NCBI GenBank assembly: GCA_022410635.1
Contig: JAJVDF010000279.1
Location: forward strand, 1,117,622-1,181,621
Reading direction: 5' to 3'
From: Tretioscincus oriximinensis
Taxonomy: Eukaryota; Chordata; Lepidosauria; Squamata; Gymnophthalmidae
Length of the DNA: 64,000 nucleotides
This document shows positions 42,796 through 54,062 of the stretch, in pieces. Position numbers and translations under genes: made by a program. The number at the start of each line of letters is the position of its first letter. Position 1 is the stretch's first letter. The notes under the pieces are model-generated. The model saw only the letters and a list, made by a program, of their open reading frames with translations, did not search any database and was not told the origin of the DNA.

Positions 42796-43062
42796 AATCC
42801 CTTCCAATGGTGGCTTTTGGTGGCAGCAGGCTATGGAATGGTGTGTAAGAGATACTTCCTCCGGACACATATTAGAAGCTTTTATTTCCAGAGTCTCCTT
42901 TGTTTTTCTGCTTTCTTATCTCACATACCGTTTTAGAATAATCTTTAACACTGTGCTAACCTTGCACTAATAGATTTCCTTTTAATACACTAAAGTATAA
43001 GGCTGTTACTAAACAATAATAAGGTTTGCCAATTAAAAACTCCTTAAAACTGTTGGGTAGAA

Positions 43063-43415
43063 AAGTGAGAACAGACAAAGAAAAGTATTTTTTTCACCCA
43101 GAGGGTCATCGGTCTGTGGAATTTAGTGGTAGCTAACAGCTTGGATAGTTTCAAGACAGGACTAGACAGGTTTATGGACACCAAGGGTAAAAATTGATAC
43201 TAGGATGGATGTCTGGATGTTGCCTCCGGGATGGAGCAACAGGCAGGACTCCTGAAATACCATTTGCAGGGAGTCATGAACAGGAGCATATTTTGCTTTC
43301 CTCTGTTCAGACTGCCCAGGTGCATCTGGTGGGCCTCTGTGTGANACAGAATGCTGGACTTGATGGGCTGTGGCCTGATCCAGTATGGCTCTTCTTATGT
43401 TTTTATGTTCTTAAT
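43063..43415 (+). mobile_element. CR1 3' end, TTCTTATG-tail subfamily
   Basis: GTATTTTTTTCACCCAGAGG, TTCAAGACAGGACTAGACAGG, GATGTTGCCTCCGGGATGG, tail TTCTTATGTTTTTATG. Confidence 0.87.
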
Positions 43416-43446
43416 TGCCACAGGTTCTTAGAATGAAAGGTTCAAA

Positions 43447-43745
43447 GAAGAAGAACTGGGTTCTTATNCCCCGCTTTTCTCACCTTTCAAAGGGACTCAA
43501 AGCGGCTTACAAGGGTATTTTGCCCGAAGACTGACATTCTATCTTCCCCACCAGGCTGTGGAGGTTCCCGTGTATCTACTTGCAGTCAGTTGCAATTTAT
43601 TGCAATTCTCGCTTTCGAATAGCTGGGTTGGCTAGAGCTGCAGGCTAGTGGAAGGTGCTCACCCCTCCCCACGTCCGACACTGGGCTCCAAAACCTGATC
43701 TCCCAGCTGAGAGACGGATTCCTTAGCAACTGAGCTATCCGTGCC
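43447..43745 (-). mobile_element. SINE family A, full length
   Basis: AAGAAGAACTGGGTTCTTAT to CTGAGCTATCCGTGCC on the plus strand. Confidence 0.92.
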
Positions 43746-43834
43746 TTACATCNTCCAAACTTCTGCTCAAGGTAGGAAACTGTAAATCCATAATTTGTGC
43801 TTGAAAGCCCCAAGGCCAGTGCCCAGACATTGCT

Positions 43835-43930
43835 CCACTGCTTAACAGTTTTGACAGTCAGAAAATCTCTCCTAGCGTCTAACCCGAAATCCCTTTCTTT
43901 TAAATGCCGCTCCTTCAAATGGCTGCGGAT
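43835..43930 (-). mobile_element. CR1 fragment, bird-like 3' UTR region
   Basis: CAGTTTTGACAGTCAGAAAATC, TCCTAGCGTCTAACCCG, AATGCCGCTCCTTCAAATGG. Confidence 0.55.
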
Positions 43931-44069
43931 TTTGCCCTCGGGAAGTCTAATCTAATCTGGTCATGTGTGTTTGTGTCAGGCCTTTAGATAGCTCTGCTTA
44001 GATGTATNTTTTTTAAAAGGAAACATAATACAGTCCTTCAAATGCTGTGTGTAGGTAGGATACCAGTTA

Positions 44070-44505
44070 TAAACAAATAACAAAAAGACCAGCTTCCAGT
44101 TTTTCGTCTTCCAGCAGAATTTCTGTTTCCGGTTTCATGGTTAGTTGTATTTCTGCCTACTTTTCTACTCCGTTTTTCATGATGAAAAGTGCTTATTATA
44201 AAAGCTTGGAAGCCCAGCAAGTTCACGAAGCTGGTAGTAATAGCAAAGGCAGCCCGAACGTGAGAAGGGTTAAACAGAGCTGTTGTGTTAGCAGGGGGGG
44301 TATNCTGGGAAGTGTAGTCCGAGCAGTGGGTAGCCTCTTCTAGCAAGCCTGCACAAGGTTCTTCCCTGTGGACTACAGCTCCCAGCCTGCACTACAGCTA
44401 GGCCTGTGGGGAGGGAGGAGGCCTCTTTAGCTAGTCTGCAGCCAGGAACCCGCAGAGAAACTCATTTTCTGCTCACAGGAAGATGGCTGCAGGACCCGCC
44501 TATAA
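44070..44505 (+). repeat. Dispersed 'AGCTTCCTGTTT' family, copy 4
   Basis: AATAACAAAAAGACCAGCTTCC, TTGTATTTCTGCCTACTTTTC, CTTATTATAAAAGCTTGG; CTGGGAAGTGTAGT at 44305 and ACTACAGCTCCCAG at 44372. Confidence 0.85.
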
Positions 44506-44814
44506 GATTATCTATGTTGCATACCAAGATCTATACCGTAATACAGGCTAAACCTGTTTCTTCTTGAGCCGTTGTGTGGATTTCTCCCAAAGCGTTTGAA
44601 AAGCAAATCCTAAGGAACTATAACTTTTAAGCAAAGGAACAGAAAAACAAAATTCAGTTTCAATTTCTTGCAAAAATTTCCTTGGTCAAGCTGACCTCTG
44701 CACAACCCCAGGAACCAACTTAATCTTCTTCCTTTCCTTTAGGGGCACCTGTGAATAGGTAGCTCCTGTCTAAATGGCATTACTGAATAGGTTCACCTAA
44801 TCCCATCAGCTAGG

Positions 44815-45420
44815 GAAGTCAAATGTTGGCCTTAACACTAGGGCTAGCTTGGCCCCTGCTGGGAAAACCACTTTGGCAACATAGCCTGAAGCTAACCCCA
44901 CTGTACCAAGGGGAAGCCACTATCTACTCTTTCTGCCTTTCTATAGATACTGCTATCTATCCTTTGTTTGCTATCAATCAAGGGCCATCAGAATCCTGGG
45001 CCCTTGGTATGATTCACTGTTCCTGTCCTTAGTTTGATTGACAGGGGATCACAATGGTAGCTAAGGTCCATTCAGTAGCCACACCACACACACTTCTTTG
45101 CCCATATTTGGATTTCCTGTACCCAGGCTGCACCCACTTGGGAGGGGAAATAACGCATCACCTGTGACATCACTGACCCACGTTGGGTCTCCTCCCGCCC
45201 CTTTCACCTCGTCATAATTTTAATCACGCCTTCTGATATTGAGGTCAATAAAAGTTGAAGTTTTGGGCCCCTCTGGAGAAATCCATGACCCGTGGACCTC
45301 CTAGGATCGCCTGTTGTACCTGCAGAGTCGTCCGTGTGAATTATTCGACGGGTGTTACGGACCCCAGGGCAAGCTACCTCAAGTCACCGTCCAGTCATTA
45401 AATATCAGGGACAGCCAACC
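44815..45420 (+). mobile_element. Possible LTR-like segment
   Basis: Begins TGTTGGCCTTAACACTAGGG; contains GGTCAATAAAAGTTGAAG and a C/T-rich stretch, CTCTGGAGAAATCCATGACC. Promoter and polyadenylation-like features only. Confidence 0.3.
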
Positions 45421-45467
45421 CCTGATAAGTGATCAATTTTCCTTTGCGGATTCTACGACTTTACTTA

Positions 45468-46439
45468 CAGTATGTCACAAAAGCGAGTACACAGTTCACA
45501 TTTTTGTCAGTATTTTTTTTATATCTTTGCAAGCAACAATAGTGAAGATATGACAGTGGCATACAAAGGAAAGTAGTCAGTGTACAGCTTGTATAACAGC
45601 GTACATAACTGAACACACAGCCATCCATGTCTAAACCACTAGCAACACCCTACGTGAGGCCAATATGTCAATATTTTGTCCGTCCACCACTAGGTCCCAG
45701 CACTGCCTTAACTCTCTTGGGTATGGAGTTCATTAGAGCTGCCCAGGTTGCCATTGGGATCTTCTTCCACTCGTCCACGACAACATCAACTTCCATTTGA
45801 GGAGGCCCCACAGATGCTCAATAGGGTTTAGATCTAGAGACCTCTTGGCCAGTCCAGCCCCTTTACTTCTTCAGCAAGGCTTTGGCGGTGTGTTCGGAGT
45901 GACTGTCGTGTTGGAATCCTGCCCTGTGGCCCAGTGTCCAAAGAAGGGGATTATGTTCTGCTTCAGTACATCACAGTGCATGGTGACATTCATGGTTCCC
46001 TCAACGAACTGTAGCTCCCCACAACTGGCAGGCCCAAACCACGACACTCCCACGCCCACCATGCTTTAGTGTAGGCAAGACACCCTTGTCTTTGCTCTCC
46101 TCCCCTGGTTACTGCCACACATGCTTGACCCCATCTGACCCATCGAAGATTATCTTGGTCTCATCGGAGCACAGAACGGGTTCCAATAATCCAGGTCCTT
46201 GGCCTGCTTCTCTTCAGCCAACTGTTTGCCAGCTCCCCATTCTCACATAGAATCATAGAGTTGAGCTGCCAGGGCCATCGAGTCCAACCCCTTGCTCAAT
46301 GCAGGACTCATTAAACCATCCCAGACACATGACTGTCCAGTCTTATGAGTCACATGACACCGGGGAAGAAAAAAATACCACTTTAGCCTCAGTTTGCCCA
46401 TTTTGACTTAGGGTGTGTACTGACTTTTGTGGCATACTG
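45468..46439 (-). mobile_element. Decayed Tc1-like transposon with transposase remnant
   Basis: Terminal repeats ACAGTATGTCACAAAAGCGAG and the complement of CTTTTGTGGCATACTGT; TA at the left, TC at the right. Antisense fragments in several frames: SDETKIIFDG, KHGGRGSVVW, VVWACQLWG and SLDLNPIEHLWG, the Tc1 DD34E region. Frameshifts and stops make it inactive. A CR1 piece (46246-46325) interrupts it. Confidence 0.9.
46246..46325 (-). mobile_element. CR1 3' end, ATTCTATG-tail subfamily, inside a Tc1 element
   Basis: ATAGAATCATAGAGTTGAGC, GGGCCATCGAGTCCAACCCC, TTGCTCAATGCAGGACTC, lying between transposase remnant and right terminus of the element at 45468-46439. Confidence 0.8.
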
Positions 46440-47272
46440 TCGTTTTCCTATTCTTTTGAGGAAACCTGCTGATGTTCTGGACATTTGTAAGACAAAGGCC
46501 ACAAGCATCAGAAGAATTGATCACCAGGCAAACAACAATAGCAACGCTTTTAAAGGAAACAGATATTCTCCGTCCTCTAGAAAAATTCCAAATACATGGG
46601 CAGTCATGCCAATAGCAACAGATCCAAGATGTTTTGTAGCACTTACTTTTCACTGGGAAACCTAGAGTAGGGAAGCCCCCTCGTGGCCAAAACACAAAAT
46701 ATTATTTTGTCTATTCTTTCAGCACACAGTATTTTCAAGATTTCCCCATGCAGGACAATCCTGCGGTGTTCCTTTTCCCTGTAAATATTTCCCAGCTACT
46801 TATAAAGGCACACAGAGTGGGTTAAATACCCCATTCTAGATTTTGGAATAAGTAAATGGCAGCTTGTATAACACTGTGGTTTTGGTTCCTTCAAGCTGCC
46901 ATCTATTGCAAAACTGTATTATGTAAGTAATTTCTGCCAATGAGAAATAGGAAGGTTAGTGGAACCATGGAGATGCAGTCTACCAATGTAGGTCAGTAGT
47001 CCTATGGAGAGTACACCCATTTGGGAAAAGGCCAAATCACATTATTTATTGCAAGATTCTGGAATCTCTTGAAATAAGGGAAGTTGCATTTTACTGTGCA
47101 GTGCAAACACTCTGTTATGTAAGAGCTGAATGTAATTTTAGTTACTATGAATTAGTTTCACCTGAATGCAAGCTGACCAGATTTTCTGAGGTAATTAATA
47201 TTCATGACAATTTGCATATTCACAAATATGCAAACCACCCCACCAATATGCACATCCATGTCATTTTAACGG
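46440..47272. other. No gene or clear repeat
   Basis: AT-rich after the Tc1 element. Confidence 0.5.
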
Positions 47273-47700
47273 TTGTGAAAAATAACAAAATGGCCAGCTT
47301 CTAGTTTCTCCCCTTCTGGCAGGATTTCCATGTCTGGTTTTATGGTTCTTAGTTGTATTTCTGCCTGCTTTTCTATGCCACTTTTTCATGAAGACAAATT
47401 CTTAAAAGCTTGGATGCCCAGCAAGTTCAAAAAGCAGGTGGTAGTAGTAGTAGGAGCAGCCCAGATACGAAGAGAGTGAAATGGAGCTATTGTTGTGCTG
47501 GCCTGCTGGGAAGTGTAGTCTGAGCAGAAGACAGCCTCTTCCACCCAACCTGTGCAAGGCCCTGTGGACTACAGCTCCCAGTCTGCATTGCAGCTAGCCC
47601 TGGGAGGGAAGATGCCTCTTTAGCCAATCTGTGCCCCATTCCACCCACGGAAACATATTTTCTTCTAACAGGAAACTGGCTGGCTGGTATAAAGTCAGAA
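47273..47700 (+). repeat. Dispersed 'AGCTTCCTGTTT' family, copy 5
   Basis: AAATAACAAAATGGCCAGCTTC, TTGTATTTCTGCCTGCTTTTC; TGCTGGGAAGTGTAGT at 47504 and ACTACAGCTCCCAG at 47568; then TTTAGCCAATCTGTGCC. Confidence 0.85.
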
Positions 47701-47767
47701 GTGGAATATTATCAGTTGATGATGCAGGTGTGGATCTGTACTGTGCAGTATTACTGCAGAGATGGAC

Positions 47768-48045
47768 CCGGCACGGTGGTGCAGAGGTTAATAGCAATGG
47801 TCTTTCAACAGAGAGATCGGAGTTCAAGGTCTCATGTATCTGCCATGGTGAGGGGTGAGCGCCCTCTACTGGCCTCAGCTTCAGCCAACCTAGTCGTTTG
47901 AAAGCAAGAACTTACAAGCAGATAAATAGGTACCAGCACAATGTGGGGAAAATAGATATAAGCCTTTGGGCGAAAAATAGCTTGTAAGCTGTTTTCACTC
48001 CCTTCGGGTGAGAAGGATGAGATATAAAGCTCCAATTCTTCTTGT
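47768..48045 (+). mobile_element. SINE family A, diverged head
   Basis: GGCACGGTGGTGCAGAGG head with box B-like GAGTTCAAGGTC; body GTTTGAAAGCAAGAAC; tail GCTTGTAAGCTGTTTTCACTC and ATTCTTCTTG. Confidence 0.85.
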
Positions 48046-48224
48046 TCTGGTCTTAACTGCAATGAGGTTTACATAAACTTACTCCATTTGCACAACATAC
48101 CATATATTGAAGCCCCTGCTCTAAGGTGACAAAGTTCAGAGGGACAAGAGGCCCCTAGGACTCTGTTGCATCGTTTCCACTGAATACCAGGGTAGAAGAG
48201 TTATATTTTGATTCTATCTTGATA

Positions 48225-48380
48225 TGTTTTTATCAATGGGTCTGATCCGAGCTCTAGGATTGGCACTAGGGAAGCTAGTGATTTTATTGTTAACCGCCCT
48301 GAAACCTTCAGGTGATATAAAAATATAAATAAATAAATATAAATAAATAAATAACAACAACAACAACAACAACAACAAGC
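48225..48380 (+). mobile_element. L2-type LINE 3' tail with (AAATA)n(AAC)n
   Basis: ATTGTTAACCGCCCTGAAACC, TTCAGGTGATATAAAAATAT, AAATAAATAAATA, then (AAC)n at 48350-48378. Confidence 0.78.
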
Positions 48381-48761
48381 AGAAATAATATTGGCAGAAC
48401 ACAGTATTTGGCTTAAGCTGGTACACAATCTGAATGTTTGATGCAGGTTATACCCAGTATTCATCAAATATCCCTTCCAGCGTTCTCCCCTCCCACAGCT
48501 TTTATTTCTCTAATTTGCAAATGTCAGCAACGCAATTAAAGTGCTAGCGAACTAACCCATGATCCCACACGCACTCAGTCTCTACACTTTCATTATTCCC
48601 TTGATAAGGTCACAGAGGTGGAGTAAAATTCCTTCGCTGTGATTCTGTGATGAAATCTGGCACAGACGCAATTACATAATGTGGGAGAGGGTTTATGTAG
48701 GTTTACACTGTGATTAATGTTGCATAATCAGGCAAGAAGGGACAGAGTACTATTGGAAATA

Positions 48762-49225
48762 GGCCCGCCATACATCCCGGAAAGCTGGGACATTTCCCGA
48801 TTTGGGGACTAGAATATAGTCCCCTCTGGGTTTTAAGTGAAAATCCCGGATTTTTACANTCCCCGATGCCGCATCAGGGAATGTAAAAATCCCGGATTTT
48901 AAGGAACAGGAGCCAACAGGCCTGACAGCTGAAGCAAAAGCAATGCTTCCAGGGTCCTGGAAAGACCCTTGGAGTGTGTGCGGTAGCTGCTCCTCTGCAG
49001 GGGTTTTGCGCCTGTTGTCAGGCAGAGCCCGCCACCTCACCTCCTTGCAGAGGAAAGACGCTTGGGTGTTTTGACAGGGGATCAGAGCTTTTGTGCAGCT
49101 CTGTTCTGCCTGTCTCACCACAAAAATATATGTGTGTGCGCATGCACATGTGTGCGCGCGCACACGCCCCCCCCCTCCGCCCCTCCTGTCCCAGTTTTGG
49201 GCTCTCAGAATATGGCAACCCAAAG
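48762..49225. repeat. Unclassified repeat with 24-bp inverted arms
   Basis: CCATACATCCCGGAAAGCTGG and, at the far end, CTGTCCCAGTTTTGGGCTC with ATATGGCAACCC look like the ends of a DNA element. Arms 48840-48863 and 48877-48900 (AAAATCCCGGATTTTTACA) are complementary at 23 of 24 positions by eye (one N). Confidence 0.45.
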
Positions 49226-49429
49226 AATATGGTTGCCAAAGTGTATACAGTCCAAAGGCTCTAGAACAAGAAGTCTTTTTCCTAGTTGACGGCTGCATCC
49301 CCACATCCCTTATTTAGTCTACTATCACTGGATATTCCACCATGAAGCACTGTGGGGACGGATTTATTCCAGAACATCCATGCTTTATTGTGAAATATCC
49401 AGTTATAGTGGAATCAGTAAGTGATGTCT

Positions 49430-50115
49430 GTGGCGTCCTCCATTTTAAAGGTTTGTGTTTCTTTTATAAACTAACGAGATATCCCAGAGGGAGGGGGGAA
49501 GAGCAGGCCTGGGCAGGGGCGTGGCTTCCTGGTTCCCTACTTGGGAGGGGGCATGGCTAGAGGAGCCAGCCAATGGGGCCTCGAGTACCCGGCTGGTCAG
49601 AGAATAAAAGGGAAGCTGACCAGGGCTAGAGGCCTTTCTGTCTGAGAGACTTGTGGTGTAGCAAGTGGACAGAGGGNTCCGCTTCTGACCTGCCTCAGAG
49701 GGAGGGGGTGGGAGTGTATGGAAGCCTGAAGGAGTCAAAGCTGAGGCTTGACTTGGGGCTGGAANNAATAAANTGACACAGGGCCTGTCTCTTTAAGGAT
49801 CTGGAAACTAATGTTGCACTTGCTTGGTGTGTGTGTGCTTGAGTCAGGCTTGCTTGATAAAAGCCGAAGCTTTATTATTCTAATCTTTCTTCTATTCCTT
49901 GTTTGTAAATAATAAACTTGTTATTTGTTTCATTTCAAACATCTCTTCCTTTCTTTTATTTCTGTATCAACCAAATATAAGCCCGCTACTGGTGGGGGCT
50001 GTGAATAAAGCCCCAACCGTGAGGTAAACTCTGAGGCCTTGTGTAGACCGGAGGATAGTACTGTTGCTCCAAGNANTCGTGGGTGCTGGCTTGGGCAACA
50101 GGGTGGATATTGTGG
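49430..50115 (+). mobile_element. Possible LTR-like segment
   Basis: GCCAGCCAATGGGGCC, AGAATAAAAGGGAAGC (TATA-like), then several AATAAA signals (49767, about 49910, 50007). Ends not defined and no target duplication seen. Confidence 0.3.
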
Positions 50116-51019
50116 CACCCCTGACTGTGAGGGTCATCGAATAGTAGGGCCCTCAGGTAGGGCCCTCAGGTAGGGGCTGTCAAATGTCCCTCCATGTGAA
50201 GCTTTCACAGAACAATGTGGTATTCTGACATCTGCTAAATACTGGTTCTATTTTCCTGTTTCAGTTTGGCTGTGTGGAAGCAACGAATTAAGTCTATTAG
50301 AAAATGGAACCTAATGCCAGATTTCTTATATATATATACTTTGTATTTAATTTCTAATGCAGATTTCACTTAAATGTTATACAAAGTGGGAGTGTGTGTG
50401 TGTACAGAGGGGACAATAAAAAGACAGGGCTGCTTGTGCGTCTTGTTTCTTTGGAGGCTGGCTGGCTACTGAACCATGGGCGCATGGAGAGGAAGCAAAA
50501 AGGTGGGAGGGAACCAAGGGAGCCTATTAGAATCCTAAACTACAAATCCCATGAACCTACATTCTTACGTCTGCTGTAGGGGCAGCACAAATGCTATTTG
50601 AACTTCAGTTCTCCCATGAAAAACAGGCTTAAGGAACACGTAATCTGCATTTAGGAATCTGATGTTTTTAAGACAGAACAGGTTAAACCTCTATTTCTGG
50701 CTAGGATACAGGACTGGGTTGAAACCGTCATACACACTTAAATCGAATGGGAGGGGTGCCCTATTTTTTTTTTCTTTTAAATCCTCCCAAAATATAACCT
50801 TGAAAAATAGCTTACGTCTGCACATTAAAAAGCATGCTTATTTCACTATCTCAGCTAACCTTGTCAGTAATTCAGTATTTGCAAATGTTTTTATTCCTGG
50901 AAACTGTAGCTTTACATTTCAGTCTATTAAACGGGTACTTCCCACTGTTGATACATTTTCACTTGAGGAATGACAATTTCTACACAAAAATATTGCTGGA
51001 GGACCAAAATCCAATGACC
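50116..51019. other. No gene; short direct repeat
   Basis: GGGCCCTCAGGTAG occurs twice in tandem at 50148-50174. ACTACAAATCCCATGAACC at 50540 is a weak ZNF143-like match. Confidence 0.45.
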
Positions 51020-51420
51020 ACAATAAAAGGTTTTAAAAAATGGGGCAGCAAGAATGATCAAGGGCCTCTTCAACGTCTGGGCCTTTTCAGCCTTGAAAAG
51101 TGACATTTAAGTCTATGGAACCATGCTAGAGGGCATTCCTTGAAGCTCATGGGCAGAAAGATTAGGACAAACAAGGGAAAGTATTTTTTCATCCAGAGGA
51201 CCCCTGGTCTATGGAATTTATTTCCAAAGGAGNTGGTGGTAGCTAGCAGCCTGGATAGCTTTAAGACAGGATTAGACAAATTCATGGAAGGCANGTGTAA
51301 CAATAGCTATTAGGATAGATATTTTGATACTGCCTCTGGGATGGAAAAGCAGGCAGTATTGCTTAAATTCTGTTTGCAGGGAAATCAAATGTGCAGGCTT
51401 GCCTTCCACTAAAGGTCTCA
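51020..51420 (+). mobile_element. CR1 RT C-terminal/3' end
   Basis: AGCAAGAATGATCAAGGGCC, AACGTCTGGGCCTTTTCAGC, GTATTTTTTCATCCAGAGG, GATAGCTTTAAGACAGG. The terminal VLNP-like 3' UTR is diverged. Confidence 0.8.
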
Positions 51421-51552
51421 GCTACATAGATATATCAATGGCTACTAGAAGGATATTCTAGAAAGGTCACCTCCAGTTTGGAGAGACAGAAAGGATGGCT
51501 CAGCCTAAAGGCCATATGTGGACAGTCAAGAACAAGGTGATTTGCACATACC

Positions 51553-51818
51553 TGTTTGGTGTAGTGGTTAGAGTGTGGGACTCTTATCTGGTAGTCTCCC
51601 GGTTTGATTCCTCACTCCTCCATGAAGCCAGTTGGGTGACCCTTGGGCCAGTCACAGTTCTTTAGAATTCTCTCAGCCCCACCTACTCCACAGGGTGTCT
51701 GTTGTGGAGAAAGCAACAAATGCTATGTATGCCACTCTATGGTAGGCCACCCTGAGTCTTTCGGGTATAGGGCGGGATATAAATTCAAATAAATAAATAA
51801 AATAAAATAAATAAAAGC
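51553..51818 (+). mobile_element. SINE family B with L2-type tail
   Basis: TGGTGTAGTGGTTAGAGTG, CGGTTTGATTCC (box B) and TTCTCTCAGCCCCACC are the same head and body as 38752, but the 3' end is CCACCCTGAGTCTTTCGGG, TATAGGGCGGGATATAAATT and (AAATA)n, an L2/CR1-clade LINE end. Confidence 0.87.
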
Positions 51819-52424
51819 GGATTAATTTTATTTGCATTAGCTTGATCCACATTACAAATGAAACATTGCATGCTACTCTGCAGCCTTACACATCATTCCA
51901 CCTATATATTTATGGAATATATTTATTCCCTTTCCAATTAAATTGCCCAAGGCAGTTTTCAGTGAACAAAAAATAAAAACAATACAAAATCATACATCAA
52001 ACACTGTAAGTAATGCTATTCTNCTGTATGAAATTCTTCCCACCCCAAACCCCAGTTTGGTTTCCCATCCCAAAAGCCTGTCGAGATCTGATACAAACAA
52101 AGGCATTTGAAGGTAAATCCACACTTCAAATGGAAAGAGACAGACCTTAGGGGACTCCCAGACAANGTTGGGAGGAAGAGTTCTTCAGGAAAAAGATCTT
52201 GTTTATGTCCTGCTAATGGGTCGGCCATTGTGCCAGCCTAAATTCATTGGTTTGTTCATTCACAAGATAATCAAGCCTGTTGATGGAAAAATATAACAAG
52301 CTCTGGAAAACTGTTCTTTGAAATATCTACATGAAACATTAAAATATAAAATGAAGAAGGAAGGAAGGATTTACAAATCAGACATGGCTCATATATTTAT
52401 TTGCACGTTTTATTTCCTTCTTCC

Positions 52425-52690
52425 AGTCTGGTCTTGTGGTTAGACTGTTTCTGGTAGCCTTCTNGTTCGATTCCTCCATGANGTCAANTGGGTCACCTTG
52501 GGTTAGTCACAGTTNCTTGGTGTTCTCTCTGCTCCACTTACTTCNTAAGATGTGNGTTGTGAAGAAAAGAANCCTTTGATTTCCTTTAGGTCGAGAAAAG
52601 CAGGGTATAAAAACAAAACCCTTTTCTTTCTCCTCCTCTTTCTTCCTCTTCCTCTTCTCCTCCACCTCTGCCCTTCTTCCTTCTTCTAAC
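52425..52690 (+). mobile_element. SINE family B, diverged
   Basis: CTGGTCTTGTGGTTAGAC, GTTCGATTCCTCCATG, GGTTAGTCACAGTT, CCTTTGATTTCCTTTAGG and a TTCTCCTCC tail; several Ns. Confidence 0.8.
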
Positions 52691-53032
52691 AATATAAAAT
52701 ACATAGCATACAAAACTCCATACTAAACAATGTTTTCAATATAAAAAAATCAAAGCAAGATGGAGCACAGATCCTTCATGCTGGTGCCAAGCTGGCTGGA
52801 GATGGTCAGTCCTGGGGGAGCTGTGTGGTCCCAAGACCCCTAGGATGAAGTCACCATCCGTCACACACTGCAGTTAGTTCATATCAGCACAGAATTCAAA
52901 TTCAGATTCATCTGCTGTCACAAATGCCGCAAAGCACAAGCATGAAACCTCAAAGGCACCCCAGAGCTGTCCTGCAGAAAGTGCTGAAATTCAGAGGTGC
53001 CTGTAAAGCCACCCAGGAAGGCATTCCTGATC
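52691..53032. other. Unrecognised segment
   Basis: GC-moderate sequence with CATCATCCGTCACACACTGC-like content; no domain or repeat match. Confidence 0.4.
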
Positions 53033-53195
53033 TAAGCTGGATGTTGCCTCCGGGATGGAGCAACAGGCAGGACTCTTGAAATACCATTTGCAGGGAGACA
53101 TGAACAGGAGCAGCATATTTTGCTTTCCTCTGTTCGGACTGCCCAGGTGCATCTGGTGGGCCTCTGTGTGACACAGGATGCTGGACTTGAGTGCT
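53033..53195 (+). mobile_element. CR1 3' end, truncated
   Basis: CTGGATGTTGCCTCCGGGATG to GATGCTGGACTTGAG; no octamer tail. Confidence 0.82.
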
Positions 53196-53247
53196 TTAAA
53201 ATGGATTTTTGAGCGTGTGCAGGGGCCCATCAATTGCTTCTGCCGGG

Positions 53248-53465
53248 ATAGCTTTAAGACAGGATTAGACAAGTTCATGGAAGCCAAGGGTGTAAATAGC
53301 TACCAGGATGGATGTCCGAAATGGAGCAACAGGCAGTACTCCTGATTTTGCCTTCTTCTGTTCCAGACTGCCCAGGTGAATTCTGGGCCACTGTGTGAGA
53401 CAGAAGGCAGGACTAGATGGGCTCTGGCCTGATTCAGCAATGCTCCTCTTATGTTCCTCTGTTCT
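53248..53465 (+). mobile_element. CR1 3' end with tail
   Basis: GATAGCTTTAAGACAGGATTAG, AAATGGAGCAACAGGCAG, tail TCCTCTTATGTTCCTCTG. Confidence 0.8.
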
Positions 53466-53467
53466 GC

Positions 53468-53655
53468 CCATTCTCTGGAAGAAGATAAAGGCAAAACCTT
53501 CACCTATTCCTTATGCCTTGCAAGGGGCACTTAGAGACTTCCTGCTCATCTCTCCAGCTAGAAGCAACATCTGGACATCCATTTCTGTAGCCATTAATAC
53601 ACTTGGCCTCCATGAATCTCTCCAGTCCTTTCTTAAAGTGAACCAGGTTGGATAC
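53468..53655 (-). mobile_element. CR1 3' fragment, opposite orientation to its neighbour
   Basis: GATAAAGGCAAAACCTTCACC, CTTGCAAGGGGCACTTAG, CCAGTCCTTTCTTAAAGTG. Confidence 0.65.
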
Positions 53656-54062
53656 TTTTCCCAGCAATTAATTTCCTTCTTTTTTTGGTAACAAGGAACT
53701 CTTGACTCTGCCAGCCATATTCTGCAATTTCTGTTTCCTTTTCTTTCTCGGGAGAAAGAGGTGCCTCAATAGGACTGTTGAATATTCCACAGCTAATTTA
53801 AACCGAGCCCCCTGTGCAGGCTTCCATACGTGAAGATTTAAAGACTCATCTCTTTTCCTGAGCATTTAATTAACCTGTGAGCCATATTTTAATGGCGCTC
53901 TATTTTAAGAAGTGCAATGTTTTCGGGTTTTAGTCTCGCATTATAAATTAAGTGTTGGGTGCTATTGTTTGGATTGTGATAATGATGTTGATTTTAGCAG
54001 AAATACGAGCTGAAAAACATTTGATTAAAAATAAAAATATTAGGCTTTTGATCCTTTAGGTC

